64,000 nt of DNA from Lolium rigidum (taxonomy: Eukaryota; Streptophyta; Magnoliopsida; Poales; Poaceae). Positions 9,914-21,120 of the stretch are shown piece after piece. How positions within the stretch are numbered: position 1 is the stretch's first letter; the number at the start of each line of letters is the position of its first letter. A program made the translations under genes and the position numbers. The notes under the pieces were generated by a model, which saw only the letters and a program-made list of their open reading frames with translations, did no database searches and was not told the DNA's origin. Location of the stretch: assembly GCF_022539505.1 (NCBI RefSeq), contig NC_061514.1:335031090-335095089 (forward strand), written 5' to 3'.

Positions 9914-12475
9914 ATGCGGGTGATCGGACAATATGAGCAGAGCAATGGAGCGGACCCCGAGAGCTTGCTTAAGACCGCCGGCGCAGGTGAAGAGGAATAT
10001 TCCTGGGACCCACTAGACGGAGTGATCGAGCCCCGGTGCTCAATCCGCGTTACGCCCGATGGTACCGATGGAGGACGAGGACGAGGAGGACGAGGTGGAG
10101 GTCGAGGACGAGGACGAGGAGGACGAGGTGGAGGACGAGGTGGCGGCGGGGTACACATGGACTTCTGACGAGCCACCCTCCGCTTCTCGGTGACGTGGCT
10201 CCTGAGTTGTACCTAGAGGGTCCGTCTAGTGGGGAGGTGGAGATGGAGACGGAGTCTACACACGAGTCGTACTCTAGGGCTGAGTTGGAGGTGATGGAGG
10301 ATGGGGGTGCGCCGAAGCCCTTGAAGCTTCGTGGAGAAGCTAGAGTCCCCGATGCGAGGAAGGAGCCGAAGACCCATGATGACAAGGCCCTTATCATTCC
10401 TTCGAGCGATGAGTAAGTGTACTACTTCAGAAATTTCGAACATGTATTTTCATCTTGGGCATAATAAACAATTTGGCATGTGTACTAATGTGTGATTTAT
10501 TTGCAGCAACTGGACATGGGATGCCAAGCCCCCCCGCATGCCTAACAGCTTGCTTGGGGCCCTGATTAAGAAGTTCTGGCCTCAGCAGATACACTCCCCT
10601 TAGCACGGTCCCCGGTGGCCCGACGAAGCTAGCCACTACTTGGGCGGATCTATGAGGATGCCCCTGCCGTAGGCTTCGCGACAGTCGCCGAGGCCGTGAC
10701 CACCAAGTTCCGGGTAAGGCATATATTTCTGAGACACCGTTCATAGTTGATGACCCTAATGTGCTAACTCATGACTTTCACAACTGATTTATGCATGATT
10801 GAAGTGCTTCTATCGTGTGGACCCGGAGCATGACACGCGAGGCGCGTCTCACTTTGCGTGGCGCTTGCGAGAGGTTGACACCGCAGCAGCTGGTACAACC
10901 AAAAGTTCACCGAGCGCTAGTGCCTTCCGGGCTAACAAGGGTAAGAGGGTCAAGAAGGAGTACTATGTTGGTAACGAGCCTACGGAGGAATGGGCAATGA
11001 CCATTGAGGAGTACATGTCTGTGAGTAAAATGTCAATGAGATTCTACATTGCCGCTAAGTTTTCATTGAATTATCTTGAGCCGAGTATTGCGTTTTCAGG
11101 TTTGTCCTGAGTGGGCCGAGCAGCATAGGGAGGCATGGGAGGAGCTGATTAGGGCGAGGTGGCTCGAGGCAGGACGAGGAGTTTGCAGCCGTGTCGAGGC
11201 GTAACATGGAGAACCGAGGCACCGGTGGCACACACCGCGCGAGGAAACCGCGACTACACCCGCTTCAAGGGGAAAAAGGTATGTATATACATGGAACGAC
11301 CTTCATTCATTTCCCGCCATGTCTCATTTGTGGTACGCTTAACTTTTCTTTTCGCGATGCAGGTGGCCGAGGCACCACCTGGGTGGTGCTTCATGATGCC
11401 CAGATATATGACATGATGCGGACGAAGCGTAAGCCCAATCCCGCATTGCCTCGGCCACGCACTACGGCAATGCCAAGGCCGCCAAGGAGGACTACTGCGA
11501 CATGGTCAAGTCTCGTCACCCCGAGGTGGATGACCCCTTGAGCATTCCGGTCGACGAGGAGTCGTTGGTCCTCGTCGGGGCACGGCGTCCGCATGGCCGT
11601 TTCCCTTGGATGAATAAGGTGGTCAAGCCTACCCACTCCACGAGCTACACGCGCCTCAAGCATACCCTCACCGCCGACAGCCCCCGCCCTCGTCCACGGC
11701 CTGCTCGTCCACCCGCCTACGATGTAAGTTTCCTCATTTTCATCCTCTTTCCGGTTTTCCTTCCTACATGGCTAAGTGTTTACGAGATTCATTGCTTCTG
11801 AAATTGTAGCTCTGAGTTCGAGGCGGCCTTCGAAGCCTGCAATGAAGCGTATCGCAGCAGCCGCTGCCCGGTGGAATAGGCGAATACGGCCTACATGGCG
11901 TATATAGGAGTAAGTCTGAATCTTTCTTCACGCAAGTAGATGACAAGTCTCGCTTGATGCTTTATTTCTGCAAAGCCTAACTTGTAACCTATCTTGCAGA
12001 AATGATGATTTCTATGTCTACCGGTACACCGCCACCGGCTCCAAGCTATCGTGGCGGGGGACATGCCTATCATGCCATCGAGGGCAGCTTTCGCTGCGAC
12101 TTACTACGGATCCACACCGGAGGTAAGTTCTTTGCCAAACCGGTAGTTACCACTTTCCTTTGCCTCGCAAGTTGCTAACATGTAGGGAACACGTAGGGAA
12201 CGGGATGGTCCGGGAACCGGCATCGCCGGGTGGGCGCGAGGTCACACCGGTTCATGAAGGTGGTCGGTCTCCTGGGCGTTCGCTGGTGTCTCTCCGTCGA
12301 CTACTCCCGGGACTACTCCCGGTGCCTCTCCGTCGACTTCTCCCGGGCGTGCTACCGGTCCTTCTCCAGGTGGTTCTTCTGCAGCTTCTACCGGAGCGAA
12401 ACCCCGGGCTGCTCGTTTCGCCAAGGATGTGGGTGGACACACCCCGCCCGGGTCCTTCCTCCGCTAGTCAGCACC
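9914..12475 (+). pseudogene. Second CACTA gene (TnpA/Transposase_24-like), decayed
   Basis: A spliced-looking, frame-broken gene. An acidic and Gly/Arg-rich N-terminal part (9914-10168, then 10170-10410) is followed by short exon-like pieces at 10507-10710, 10802-11020, 11100-11280, 11363-11730 and 11810-11890. The piece 'YCDMVKSRHPEVDDPLSIPV' followed by 'RRPHGRFPWMNKVVKP' resembles the conserved part of the plant Transposase_24 family that accompanies TNP2. Intron-like borders (GTAAG...CAG) are visible, e.g. GTAAGT at 10413 and TTGCAG at 10501. Stops and shifts break the frame. In active elements this protein binds the subterminal repeats; here the role is by analogy only. Confidence 0.65.
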
Positions 12476-12539
12476 GGGCTTCTTGCTTGCCATCATTTGC
12501 TACCTACTACTATGTATTGGATGACATGGCACTCTCCTC

Positions 12540-12720
12540 TTGTATGCTATTACATGCACCATGTATGCTACTATGTGGATTTCATGCTATTTATGTGAAT
12601 TATGGTGATTTTGGATGTATTTGGATGCTACTATGTGGATTTCATGCTATTTATGTGAATTATGATGAATTTGGACGAATTTGGATGTATTTGGATGTAT
12701 TTGGATGTATTGGACCTGCT
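12540..12720 (+). repeat. Short tandem repeat near the CACTA right end
   Basis: A ~60-bp unit containing 'CTACTATGTGGATTTCATGC' occurs twice (about 12568 and 12628) and is followed by 'ATTTGGATGT' repeats up to about 12710. Non-coding. Confidence 0.85.
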
Positions 12721-12769
12721 GAACTGAATTTAGATGAATTGGAACCCAGTAAAAATGGAAAAACCAAAT

Positions 12770-13290
12770 GGTCGAGGCTATGCCGAGGGGGTTGCTCTCG
12801 GCATAGGCCCCGGCATGACCATATGGTCGAGGCTATGCCGAGGGTTGCCCTCGGCGCACGCCGATGCACCAGCGCGCGACACGTGGCCAGTTCGTCGCCG
12901 GGAAGAGCTGTTCTATGCCGAGGGGTTGCCCTCGGCGTAGACGCGCCACGTCGCCGCGCCGAGGCCGCGCCACGCCGCCGCGCCAGGCCGCGCCACCTCG
13001 CCTCTATGCCGAGGGCTACGCCGTCGGCGTATGCTGCGCGCCGCTGACCGGCGACGGATCGCCGTTGATGGTACGCCGAGGGCGTGTACGCCGAGGGGCA
13101 CGCCGGCCGTCGGTGTACGCCGTATATGCCGAGGGCTTCCTCTACGCCGACGGCGCACCAGCCTATGCCGAGGGACCTCGACGCCGACGAGGTATGCCGA
13201 GGGCGGCCGTCGGCGTAGCCTACGCCGAGGGCCAGGCGTGGCTACGCCGAGGGCGGCCGGCCGTCGGCGTAGCACCCCGTTCCTGTAGTG
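12770..13290. repeat. CACTA right subterminal repeats and terminus
   Basis: A dense cluster of 'TATGCCGAGGG' and its complement 'CCTCGGCATA', often paired as small hairpins (e.g. 12778-12805), interspersed with variants such as 'TACGCCGAGGGC' and 'GCCGTCGGCGTA'. It ends at TTCCTGTAGTG (13280-13290), the inverted CACTA end. Such subterminal motifs are the binding sites of the TnpA-type protein in this superfamily. Confidence 0.9.
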
Positions 13291-14360
13291 TATTCGGCCA
13301 CGATGTAGACGTCCTCGCAGTGGCTGCGTGTTTTGTGGGCTCGTCACGCGCGGCAACTCCGTGAACTGGAAGACATACCGGTAGTAGTCGACCACCATGT
13401 CAACCGGAGTGGATATGGACCCGCAGGCATCCTACAACACGTATAAACTACATGCACGGCAAAGTAAAACACGAGCAAAATGCCAGTGTGGATGGAACCA
13501 GATAGAGTCGTACTGGCATTTGGATAAGAATTTGTGGTCTTTAGAAACATGATGTAATAGGATGAGAATAGTGGCTGGTAACTTGTCGAAACATGCATGA
13601 TGTAAGACCGATCGAGGACATGATTGCTTGCGAACTCAACTGCTGTCACAACTTGAGTCTCTAGTATAATTTATGAAGAACTTTTTCCTTGTGATGCTAC
13701 AGGTTGCGGAGTGTGATACCGCGCGTGGGGCGTGGGAGATAATCCGCTATGCGCGCCTTGGCCAGGATCGCGTGAAGAAGACGCGTGCATGGCAGTAGCT
13801 GAGAGGAAATTTGATCGCCTTAAAATAGCGAACACCGAGACAATCCGGGAGTTTGCCAAGAAGTTCATCCCGACGACGTGGTGCATGATGGACTCGTAGC
13901 CGCGCTGTTCGGCCACGAAATAGACGTCCTCGCAGTGGTTGTGTGTTCTGCGAGCTCGTCATGCAGGGTGGCTCCGCGAACTGGAAGTGGTGCCGGGAGT
14001 AGTCTACCACCATATCAACTGGAGTGAATGTGTACCCTTAAGCATCCTGCAACACGTACGTTCTACATGCACGGCAAAGTGACACGAGATTAAAAAAAAT
14101 GAAGTGTGGACAGAACTAGGTAAAGTCGTATGGGCATTTGGATTAAGAATTATGGTCTTTGGAAACATGATGTAGTAAGATGAGAAAAGCAGCTGGTAAC
14201 ATGTCGAAACATGCATGATGTAAGATGGATCGAGGACACGATTGCTTGCAAACTCAACTGCTGCTACAAACTATATATGGCAGGAATGTTCGTTAAAGCT
14301 AACTTTTAGTCACGAGTCTCTAGTATAATTTATGAATAACTTTTTCCTTGTATACGTACT
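13291..14360. repeat. ~410-bp direct duplication around a copia-gag fragment
   Basis: 13294-13695 and 13909-14355 are diverged direct copies. Both carry 'GACGTCCTCGCAGTGG', 'GTAGTC-ACCACCAT', 'CTACATGCACGGCAAAGT', 'ACATGATGTA', 'GTCGAAACATGCATGATGTA' and 'GAGTCTCTAGTATAATTTAT'. Between them, 13700-13865 translates on plus as 'VAECDTARGAWEII', then 'LGQDRVKKTRA', then 'KFDRLKIANTETIREFAKKF', which is like the UBN2/gag polypeptide of copia retrotransposons. There is one indel near 13728 and one stop near 13800. No target duplication or LTR structure was resolved. The identity of the duplicated flanks is unknown. Confidence 0.6.
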
Positions 14361-14778
14361 CCTACTATATTCTAAGAACTGAGCAGAGTCTTATTGCTCA
14401 ATCATCCGTTATATTGTTGGTTTATTAGTACATGCCGACCATTCAAGTATAGTTTCGTGTGTCGAGCAAGTTTGTGTAAAGTTCATACACAACAAATTTG
14501 CAGCGTTAATTGTTGGATTTGGACAACGGATAGCTGATGGAAGATATGCTAATTAGATTATCTAATCTAATGTATGTATCACTGTAGCTAGAATCTCTGA
14601 ATCATGCGCGAAAGTCACCTCACCAGCTGACGCGCCGGCTCAACTACAGTTTGTTAGCTTCGGATGTATCCTTGCTCTAGTTGGATTGTTGGGGCTCTGA
14701 CTCAGCTACCGCTTCTCTTCACCACAATATAAACGAGGAGTCGATGACCCAAGGCGATCCTCCCAATCGGGCATGCAA
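14361..14778. other. Gene-free spacer
   Basis: Mixed-composition sequence with no convincing reading frame, repeat or structural signal. It ends with CAA (14776-14778), the target duplication of the next element. Confidence 0.5.
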
Positions 14779-15299
14779 CAGTAGTGGAAAACGGGTCTTT
14801 TGTCCCGGCTGGTCAACCGAGACAACGGAGGCGAGACAAAAGGCCTAATCTTTTGTTCCGGTCCGCTTACCAGTCGGGACATATAGTACAGCACGTGGCT
14901 GCGATGTAGGGGCCCGCTTACAATCGGGACATATACCCCTATATCGCAGCCAGACATATAGTACACCACGTGACTGCGATGTAGGGGTTTGGGCTGGAGG
15001 ACCTTTTGTCCCGGCTCGTAAGCCCAACCGGAACAAAAGGTTTCATTTTTATTTTTTTATTTATCTTTTTTTCAATTTTTTTCATTTTTTTTCTTTTTCT
15101 CGACTCGTTACTCTCTCACTTGGACCATTGTTAACACTAATTACACTTAATCTATACTTATATTCTAGACTTGGTCACTTACCGATCGGTCATCCATCCT
15201 CACACTACTTCACCCTCAGCACGCTTAACTCTTCGGTTCTTTCTTGTTGTGCTCCGGTGAATGTGGTTGTACCTTGTTGTAAATAGACTAAATACTATC

Positions 15300-16450
15300 A
15301 TAAGATAATAATATAGAATTCCAATGTGAGGAATTTGAATATTCATATAATATGGCCAAATAATTTGAATATGAAATAATTTTGTTTTTATTCCTTTATT
15401 ATTATCAAATAATGTATGCATTATTCATATAATATGGCCAAATAATTAATCTCTTTAAATCTTTAAATCGCAACTCGGCAAATAATATATGCATAACTAT
15501 TAGAAAAATGTGAGGAATTTGAATATTAAATAATTTTGTTTTTATTCATTTATTATTATTATTATTATCAAATAATATATGCATTGTTCATATAATATGG
15601 CCAAATTACTAATATCTTTAAATGTTTAAACCGCAACTGGACAAATAATATATGCATAAATATTAGAAATATGAGAGAAATTTGAATATGAAATGATTTT
15701 GTTTTTATTAATTTACTATTACTATTATTATCAGATAATATATGCATTATACATATAATATGGCCAAATAATTAATATCATTAAATGTTTAAACCACAAC
15801 TGGATAAATAATGTATGGATAACTATTAGAAAAATGTGAGGAATTTGAATATGAAATAATTTTTCATTTATTATTATTATTATCAAATAATATATGCATT
15901 ATTCATATAATATGGCCAAATAATTAATATCTTTAAATCTTTAAACCGCAACTAGACAAATAATATATGCATAACTATTAGAAAAATGTGAGGAATTTGA
16001 ATATAATAATTTTGTTTTTATTCATTTATTATTATTATTATCAAATAATGTATGCATTATTCATATAATATGGCCAAATAATTAATATCTTTAAATGTTT
16101 AAACCGCAACTGGATAAATAATATATCCATAACTATTAGAAAAATATGAGGAATTTGAATATGAAATAATTCTGTTTTATTCATTTATTATTATTATCAA
16201 ATAATATATGCATTATTTATATAGTATGGCCAAATAATTAATATCTTTAAATGTTTAAACCGCAACTGGATAAATAATATATGCATACTATTAGATAAAT
16301 GTGAGGAATTTTAGTATGAAATAATTTTGTTTTTATTCATTTATTATTTTTATCAAATAATATGTGCATTATTCATATAATATGGCCAAATAATTAATAT
16401 CTTTAAATGATTAAACCGCAACTGGATAAATAATATATGCATAGGTTGGG
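15300..16450. repeat. AT-rich tandem array, ~150-180-bp unit, about seven copies
   Basis: 'GTGAGGAATTTGAATATGAA' or close variants recur at about 15326, 15508, 15672, 15836, 15986, 16146 and 16301. Each is followed by 'ATAATATATGCATTATTCAT', 'AATATGGCCAAATAATTAAT' and 'TTTAAACCGCAACTGGA'. An isolated remnant lies at about 16960-17060. Unit length varies through ATT/TTA microsatellite slippage inside each copy. Non-coding. Confidence 0.92.
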
Positions 16451-17159
16451 GGAGTACTTCTCTCCCTTTTCACTCGTTGTTTTATACTACGTATCACTTT
16501 TATCTTGTTATATTTTAGTTTATTGTTCTAAAAATCATGAAAACACAAAAAGATTTTAGTTGTTTCTTTTGCTCATTTACTTCTGGTCATTTACTTTATG
16601 CATGCAAAAATAAATAACTAAATAAAAATAGTTTAGTTTTCTTGAATCCAATGCAAAAACGGAGGTGGAGGAATTGCTGAAATATGCTCACTGTTTTATT
16701 TTTTATTTTTTTTCTGTAACTCCGACTAAGCTGAAATTTTAACCACTACTGCAACTTTTCATAACCTACGCATTCATAAAATATGTGATCATTCTGAGGA
16801 GTTTAGGTAGGGTAAAAACAGTATTGTATGTAGTAAAGTATTCTGGCAGATTTGAGTTTTAATTGTGCAGTTCAAGTTGGGAGAGGAGAACAACGATGAT
16901 GAAACTAATATGCAAGAAGGGATGAAAGGTATGACACTCCTGTAAAATGTGTCCCGCAAGAATATGGCCAAATAATATGGGAAATTTGGATACTACATAA
17001 TTAATATGTGAGGAATCTGTAAACCGCAAGCCCGAAAAATATGAGAAATTTGAATAACAATAAAAGATTCGATATATTGAAACTATTCATAGTTCATACA
17101 AATATAGAAGACCACCATCTACTCATCATCTCTAAATATTGAGACGATCAACATGGCTA

Positions 17160-17807
17160 CTGTAGCCAACTAGCGTCTAATGCCTCCAAGCAATCTTGAA
17201 GCCCAGGCAAGCGTCTGGAGCAGCATAGTGCACTTGCTCGTAGCTCAATAGAAAATTGGCCCATCAAAAAATGAGCTCATCTTCTTTTTTTGCGCGAAGA
17301 CGTCCATCTTCTTGTACTTCTTCTTCTTCTTCTCAAGGTTTTTCTCAATGGTAGAGTTTGCCAGATCATATAGACTCGGAGTGGGCTTGGGTTCGGGAGT
17401 ATCTTTTGGAGGTCGTACATAGAAGTAATATGAATGGCGTAGGGACTCAGCATTTGAACATCATTGCCGATAGCCGCGCCGCAAAATCTGATGTTCCCGT
17501 CCTGCAAGAACTCCTTGAGCACATGTGGCACTTCATCGGCATAACAAATCTGGAACACCAAAGTCTCGGACACCACCGAGAGTTGAAGGACGGCGGCGCG
17601 CTGATCACCCGCGCGGGGGTCGGTGAACTCGCAGTCCAAGTGGACGCACTTGGTCGTTGCGGCGTCGAGAAAGTCCCTTTTCATGTCGCAGATCCACTTC
17701 TCCACTCTTGATGCACGGAGAGCGACTGTGACCTTGAAAGCCATCCCTTCAGCCATGAGGTGGTACACCCGAGTTCGAGGAGCCGGGTCGCGCGCGAGTT
17801 GCTCCAT
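17160..17807 (-). pseudogene. Captured DEDD-type 3'-5' exonuclease (WRN-exonuclease-like), frame-broken
   Basis: The ATG at 17807 opens a frame to about 17385 with exonuclease motif I 'KCVHLDCEFTDP' (Asp and Glu of D-x-E), then 'RAAVLQLSVVSETLVFQIC' and motif II 'IRFCGAAIGNDVQML'. After a shift near 17385 another frame continues with 'SYEQVHYAAPDACLGFKI', which matches motif III (Tyr and Asp). All four acidic positions and the Tyr can thus be seen, in two frames, with a further break near the T run at 17280-17285. Family members trim nucleic acid 3' ends. The sequence sits wholly inside a CACTA element and has no transposon function of its own, which fits gene capture. Whether it is transcribed is unknown. 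Confidence 0.72.
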
Positions 17808-18304
17808 CGAGTCCGAAACATCGACGAAGAGGAGCTTTTTTGCAATGGTGATGAGATGGAGAAGAATGTGTGTATGTGGCAATGGTGGAGAAGATGTGAG
17901 CATATAAAGGAGTGGAAGATGAAGATGAACAGGACCAACTACCGGGTGATCAATTCCCGTGGCTGGCCGCGTCGGCGGCTCAGATTCCGGCGAGCGGCGA
18001 CCCAAATGTTGTGCGCTAGTAATGGCGACGATGATCGAGCTCCGCGCGATAACGAACTGTTGGACTTTATGTCCTGGCTCGTGTCTCCAGCCGGGACAAA
18101 AGGGATGCCAGCGGGCCGCAAAAGGCCTCAGACCCTTTTGTCCCGGTTTGAGGCTCCAACCGGGACAAAAGGCCTTAAAGAACCACGATAAAAGGCCATG
18201 TACCTTCTCGGTGATTTCGGGGCGACGTGACCTGCCCATTTGTTCCAGCTCCGGACTGGGCCGGGATAAAAAAGCCTGGACGAAAGGTTCGTTTTCTACT
18301 AGTG

Positions 18305-18900
18305 CAAGTTCTTCACATCTACATAAATGTGCAAGCTATTGTCTTAGTCACCATCCACAAGACCTATCGACTTCGGATACTTCCTCCTACTTCGGCCATA
18401 ATTAGATTCTTGCAGTTCATGCATGCGTTAGGGGTCTGTTTGCATGTGGGCCTCTTTGTTTGCATGAGCTGGGAAGAAAAACGGGCCGTTTGGTTTGCTG
18501 GACTCTCCCCCGTTATTGCATGAACCGGGTTTTAAAGTATCTCCGAGCCAGGCTCCGAAGGAACTCCCAAAACGGCCGTTATTCTGGAGCCTAACAATTG
18601 TTTCCCCACAATTTCTCCGCAATGCCGCGCGCTCGACCTTGCCACTGACCGCGCCCAGCCATTGAGCCATCGCCCACGCTACGCTCGACCTCGCCGCCGA
18701 CCGCGCCTAGCCTTTGAGCCGCCGACCACATCCGCGTCCAACCGCCGACCACCCCCGCGGCGCCCCTCCACCTCCCGGTATGAACTGTGCGCCTTTGATA
18801 TATCGATATGAGTTGTTGATGTTTTGTCGAAATGTTGATTAATTATCATTTTGGCAAATTCCTAGCAACTCCGTATGTCTCATTTTTAGCAAAGGTCATG
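18305..18900. other. Gene-free sequence with MITE-like segment
   Basis: 18470-18620 contains 'GGGCCGTTTGGTTTGCTGGA', a Tourist/PIF-style end, but no matching opposite end was found. 18620-18780 is GC-rich with repeated 'CGCCGACCGCGCC' and 'GCCGCCGACC', resembling a degraded GC-rich first exon. Nothing else is identifiable. Confidence 0.35.
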
Positions 18901-18939
18901 CCGCAATTTTCCGTTAATTTTACTGTTACTAATTTCAAT

Positions 18940-19650
18940 TTTAGGTCGAAGATGTTGGGAGACCACAACAACAAGGGGACGTGTTCTAACTCTGCGGCGC
19001 AAAAAAAAAAGAAAATGCAGTACATGAAGAAGAAGCGTTGGAGTTTTTCCAAAAAAAAACTAGTGGCACTGATAGAAACGACGGGCCACTTGTGTAAACT
19101 GAAAAAATAGCGTAGGGAGAGGCGCCGAAACAAGCTCGACAATATAACAGATACTATCTTCGAAGTAAGCCTTGTCAATGGTGAGCCTATTCGGCCGCCC
19201 TCAATTACAGCGAGCTATGTGGGCCAATGCGGATGTATTCTTCGAGATAACATTTCGATCAATGAGAAAAATATCAGGAAGAATGCAGAATTATGTGTTA
19301 TCCTTATCTCGAAGTTGCACAAATGGTACACATTCTCAGAACCTCACAACAACCTACATCTCACCAGAAATATGGTAAACACTCACGCCCTTGGCAAGTT
19401 CAGTAGGGACTTGAGCAGTTGGAAAATGAGGAAAAAATGAAGGATAAGGGTGATGATTACTCCAAGGTACACAAGCCATATCCCACAATCACTCAGGAGG
19501 AGTGGTAAACATTTAAAAAATAATTATGCTAGAAAGGAAGATAAAGCAATGATTATGATCGCAAGAAGACGATGTGGGAAAAGGAGGACGGTGATCTTTT
19601 AATGAGTGCCGAAATCAAGCCCTGCGCATAAGTCGAGGACCGGCGGCAAC
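18940..19650 (+). pseudogene. CACTA second-gene (Transposase_24-like) remnant
   Basis: Plus-strand pieces: 'GDHNNKGTCSNSAAQKKKK', then 'LVNGEPIRPPSITASYVGQC' with 'GCILRDNISINEKNIRKN', then 'YPTITQEEW'. The order (Lys-rich linker, '-NGEPI-P', 'QCG-ILRDNI', 'I--EEW') resembles the plant proteins that accompany CACTA transposases. Several stops and shifts (e.g. the stop after 'KLKK' at about 19108) show it is dead. Recognition is moderate, since conserved catalytic features are not part of this protein type. Confidence 0.5.
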
Positions 19651-21100
19651 GTATGTTTTTGACAACTTGGTTCCATAATGTATATAGTTTCAAATTACAT
19701 TGCAATTTTCTTTACAGCTTCCCATCTGATGTTATGTGCATGGTTGTACAGTCCGGTTTAGCTGAAGTTCCTGGGAAATGTAGACACGAGCTTTTTAAAC
19801 TGGCTGATGATTCATGTCCATTGCGAATGCTCTTCTTTCTTCGGTTGGGGGAACACTAGTCCATTCTTTCCAAAGTTTGGCAGGAAAGTGGAACTATTTT
19901 CCGTTTTGCTGTTCCTGCAACAAATAAATTACACGCATCAAAGAGAGTGCTTTTTTACAGAGCCTCCATGCCCGGCCCTCCCTTTCTTCAGACTTCAGGT
20001 TGTCAAGAGGCAAATCGATTCATTGGTGTATATTGCTGGAAAGTCTACAATGCGTTGGTCCGGCGTAGGTTAAGTAACGATTTTTAGCAGGAACTTCATT
20101 ACAAATGTTTCTTCACTGCTGATGTCCTGTTACGCCTACAGTGCCATGGTCGCTTTTAGATGAAGTTGCTGGCCACAGAAGCAACCTTTTTTTTTACCTC
20201 AACTACGGCGGGTTTACGCTAACCTGAACAACTTTATAAACCAATGGGAATTTTTTAGAGGACTCAAATGCACACATAGAAGTGGCGCTGGGGGGGGGGG
20301 GGGGGGGGGGAGGCTTTCTAAAAAAAAGTTAAGAAGGGAGGTCGAGGAGGGGGTGTTGCATATGTAAGCCCAACGTCTGACATCTTCAATGCACCTGCTG
20401 GAGACAGAAGCAACCTTCACTGAGAGATGATTAAGTCCATCACAAATGTTTATTCTTCTCTAACAGTTCAGGAACAGGAGTCCACGTTTTGCAAAGCAGC
20501 ACATGAAAGTGCAAGCATGCAAATGGGTAGTTTCACCTTTGCCAGTATAACATTATTAAGCTGGGTTCTGTTGTTCCTGCAAATGAATTACACGCAGCAA
20601 AGTGCATGTTCTACAGTGGAGAGCCTCCATGCCTATTGTCCTCTGGTCCTCCCTCCAGATTGTGGAGAAGAGGCCAAGTGGTAGCTTCAACTGTACCGCT
20701 AGTCTTTACTGTAGTATTGAAGGCAAAGTGGCATGCCATCCCTTCATCGAGTATACTTCACAAATGCATTGAAGGCAAGAAGAAGGCGCAACCACAATAC
20801 TTACCCCTCTCATGAACGCACCAGCTCATTGCTGGGGTCTGGGAGATAACAAAGGCAGCAAAAAGTTCAGGGCACTTGCATAGATGGGACGACTTGTAGG
20901 TTTGTAGTGCTCAGGATATGTAATGCCCTCGGATATTTATTTAGTTTACAAGAACGGGCTCACGCCCTGATCATTTCCATTACAAAAACAAAACATCATC
21001 GTTATCAGTTATTACCTACCTTAAAAGGGTTTCTCGAGCAACCCACAGAGCGGAATAACTAAAAAAATTGACTGAAGGAAATACTATTTACAGAATCTGT
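19651..21100. repeat. Diverged internal duplication and G tract, no gene
   Basis: 19880-20170 and 20400-20700 resemble each other: 'CTGTTCCTGCAACAAATAAATTACACGCA' and 'TTGTTCCTGCAAATGAATTACACGCA' (first 20 bases shared in pattern), 'AGAGCCTCCATGCC' in both, and 'ACAGAAGCAACCTT' at 20177 and 20404. A run of 21 G lies at 20290-20310. Short open frames show no family features. Probably old transposon DNA. Confidence 0.5.
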
Positions 21101-21120
21101 AACTCAAAACCAGAAAGAGA

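Larger units (their letters stand above)
4429..13290 (+). mobile_element. Large decayed CACTA element (two transposon genes)
   Basis: The right end is clear. The minus strand at 13290 reads CACTACAGGAACGGGGTGC, a CACTA terminus, preceded by many subterminal copies of 'CTATGCCGAGGG' and 'CCTCGGC' in both orientations (12775-13280). The same subterminal motif opens the left side at 4430 (TCTATGCCGAGGGCCACCC). Between them lie a C-rich leader, a TNP2 pseudogene, a 58-bp minisatellite and a second, TnpA/Transposase_24-like pseudogene, the usual two-gene CACTA order. No CACTA terminus is found on the left, so the first bases are lost or diverged and the 3-bp target duplication cannot be checked. 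The left coordinate is therefore approximate. Confidence 0.85.
14779..18304. mobile_element. Non-autonomous CACTA element carrying an exonuclease gene piece
   Basis: The left end reads CAGTAGTGGAAAAC and the right end, read on minus, CACTAGTAGAAAAC (12 of 14 bases match). The element is flanked by the 3-bp direct repeat CAA (14776-14778 and 18305-18307), as expected for CACTA. The subterminal regions at both sides are rich in 'TTTTGTCCCGG' and its complement 'CCGGGACAAAA' (14798-15045, 18070-18260). It encodes no transposase. Inside are an AT-rich tandem array (15300-16450) and a minus-strand 3'-5' exonuclease-like pseudogene (17160-17807). It is a 3526-bp passenger element that would need transposase from elsewhere. 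Confidence 0.88.

Noticed and set aside
12160..13047. 295-codon open frame on plus at the CACTA right side
   Set aside because: It runs through the short tandem repeats and subterminal hairpin motifs; the composition follows the repeats and it has no transposase domain.
12775..13280. CRISPR-like series of short repeats
   Set aside because: The 'CTATGCCGAGGG' copies are irregularly spaced and in both orientations, end at a CACTA terminus, and the genome is a plant; they are transposon subterminal repeats.
17959..18405. Plus-strand frame of 148 codons at the right end of the passenger CACTA element
   Set aside because: Made of 'CCGGGACAAAA'-type subterminal repeats read in one frame.
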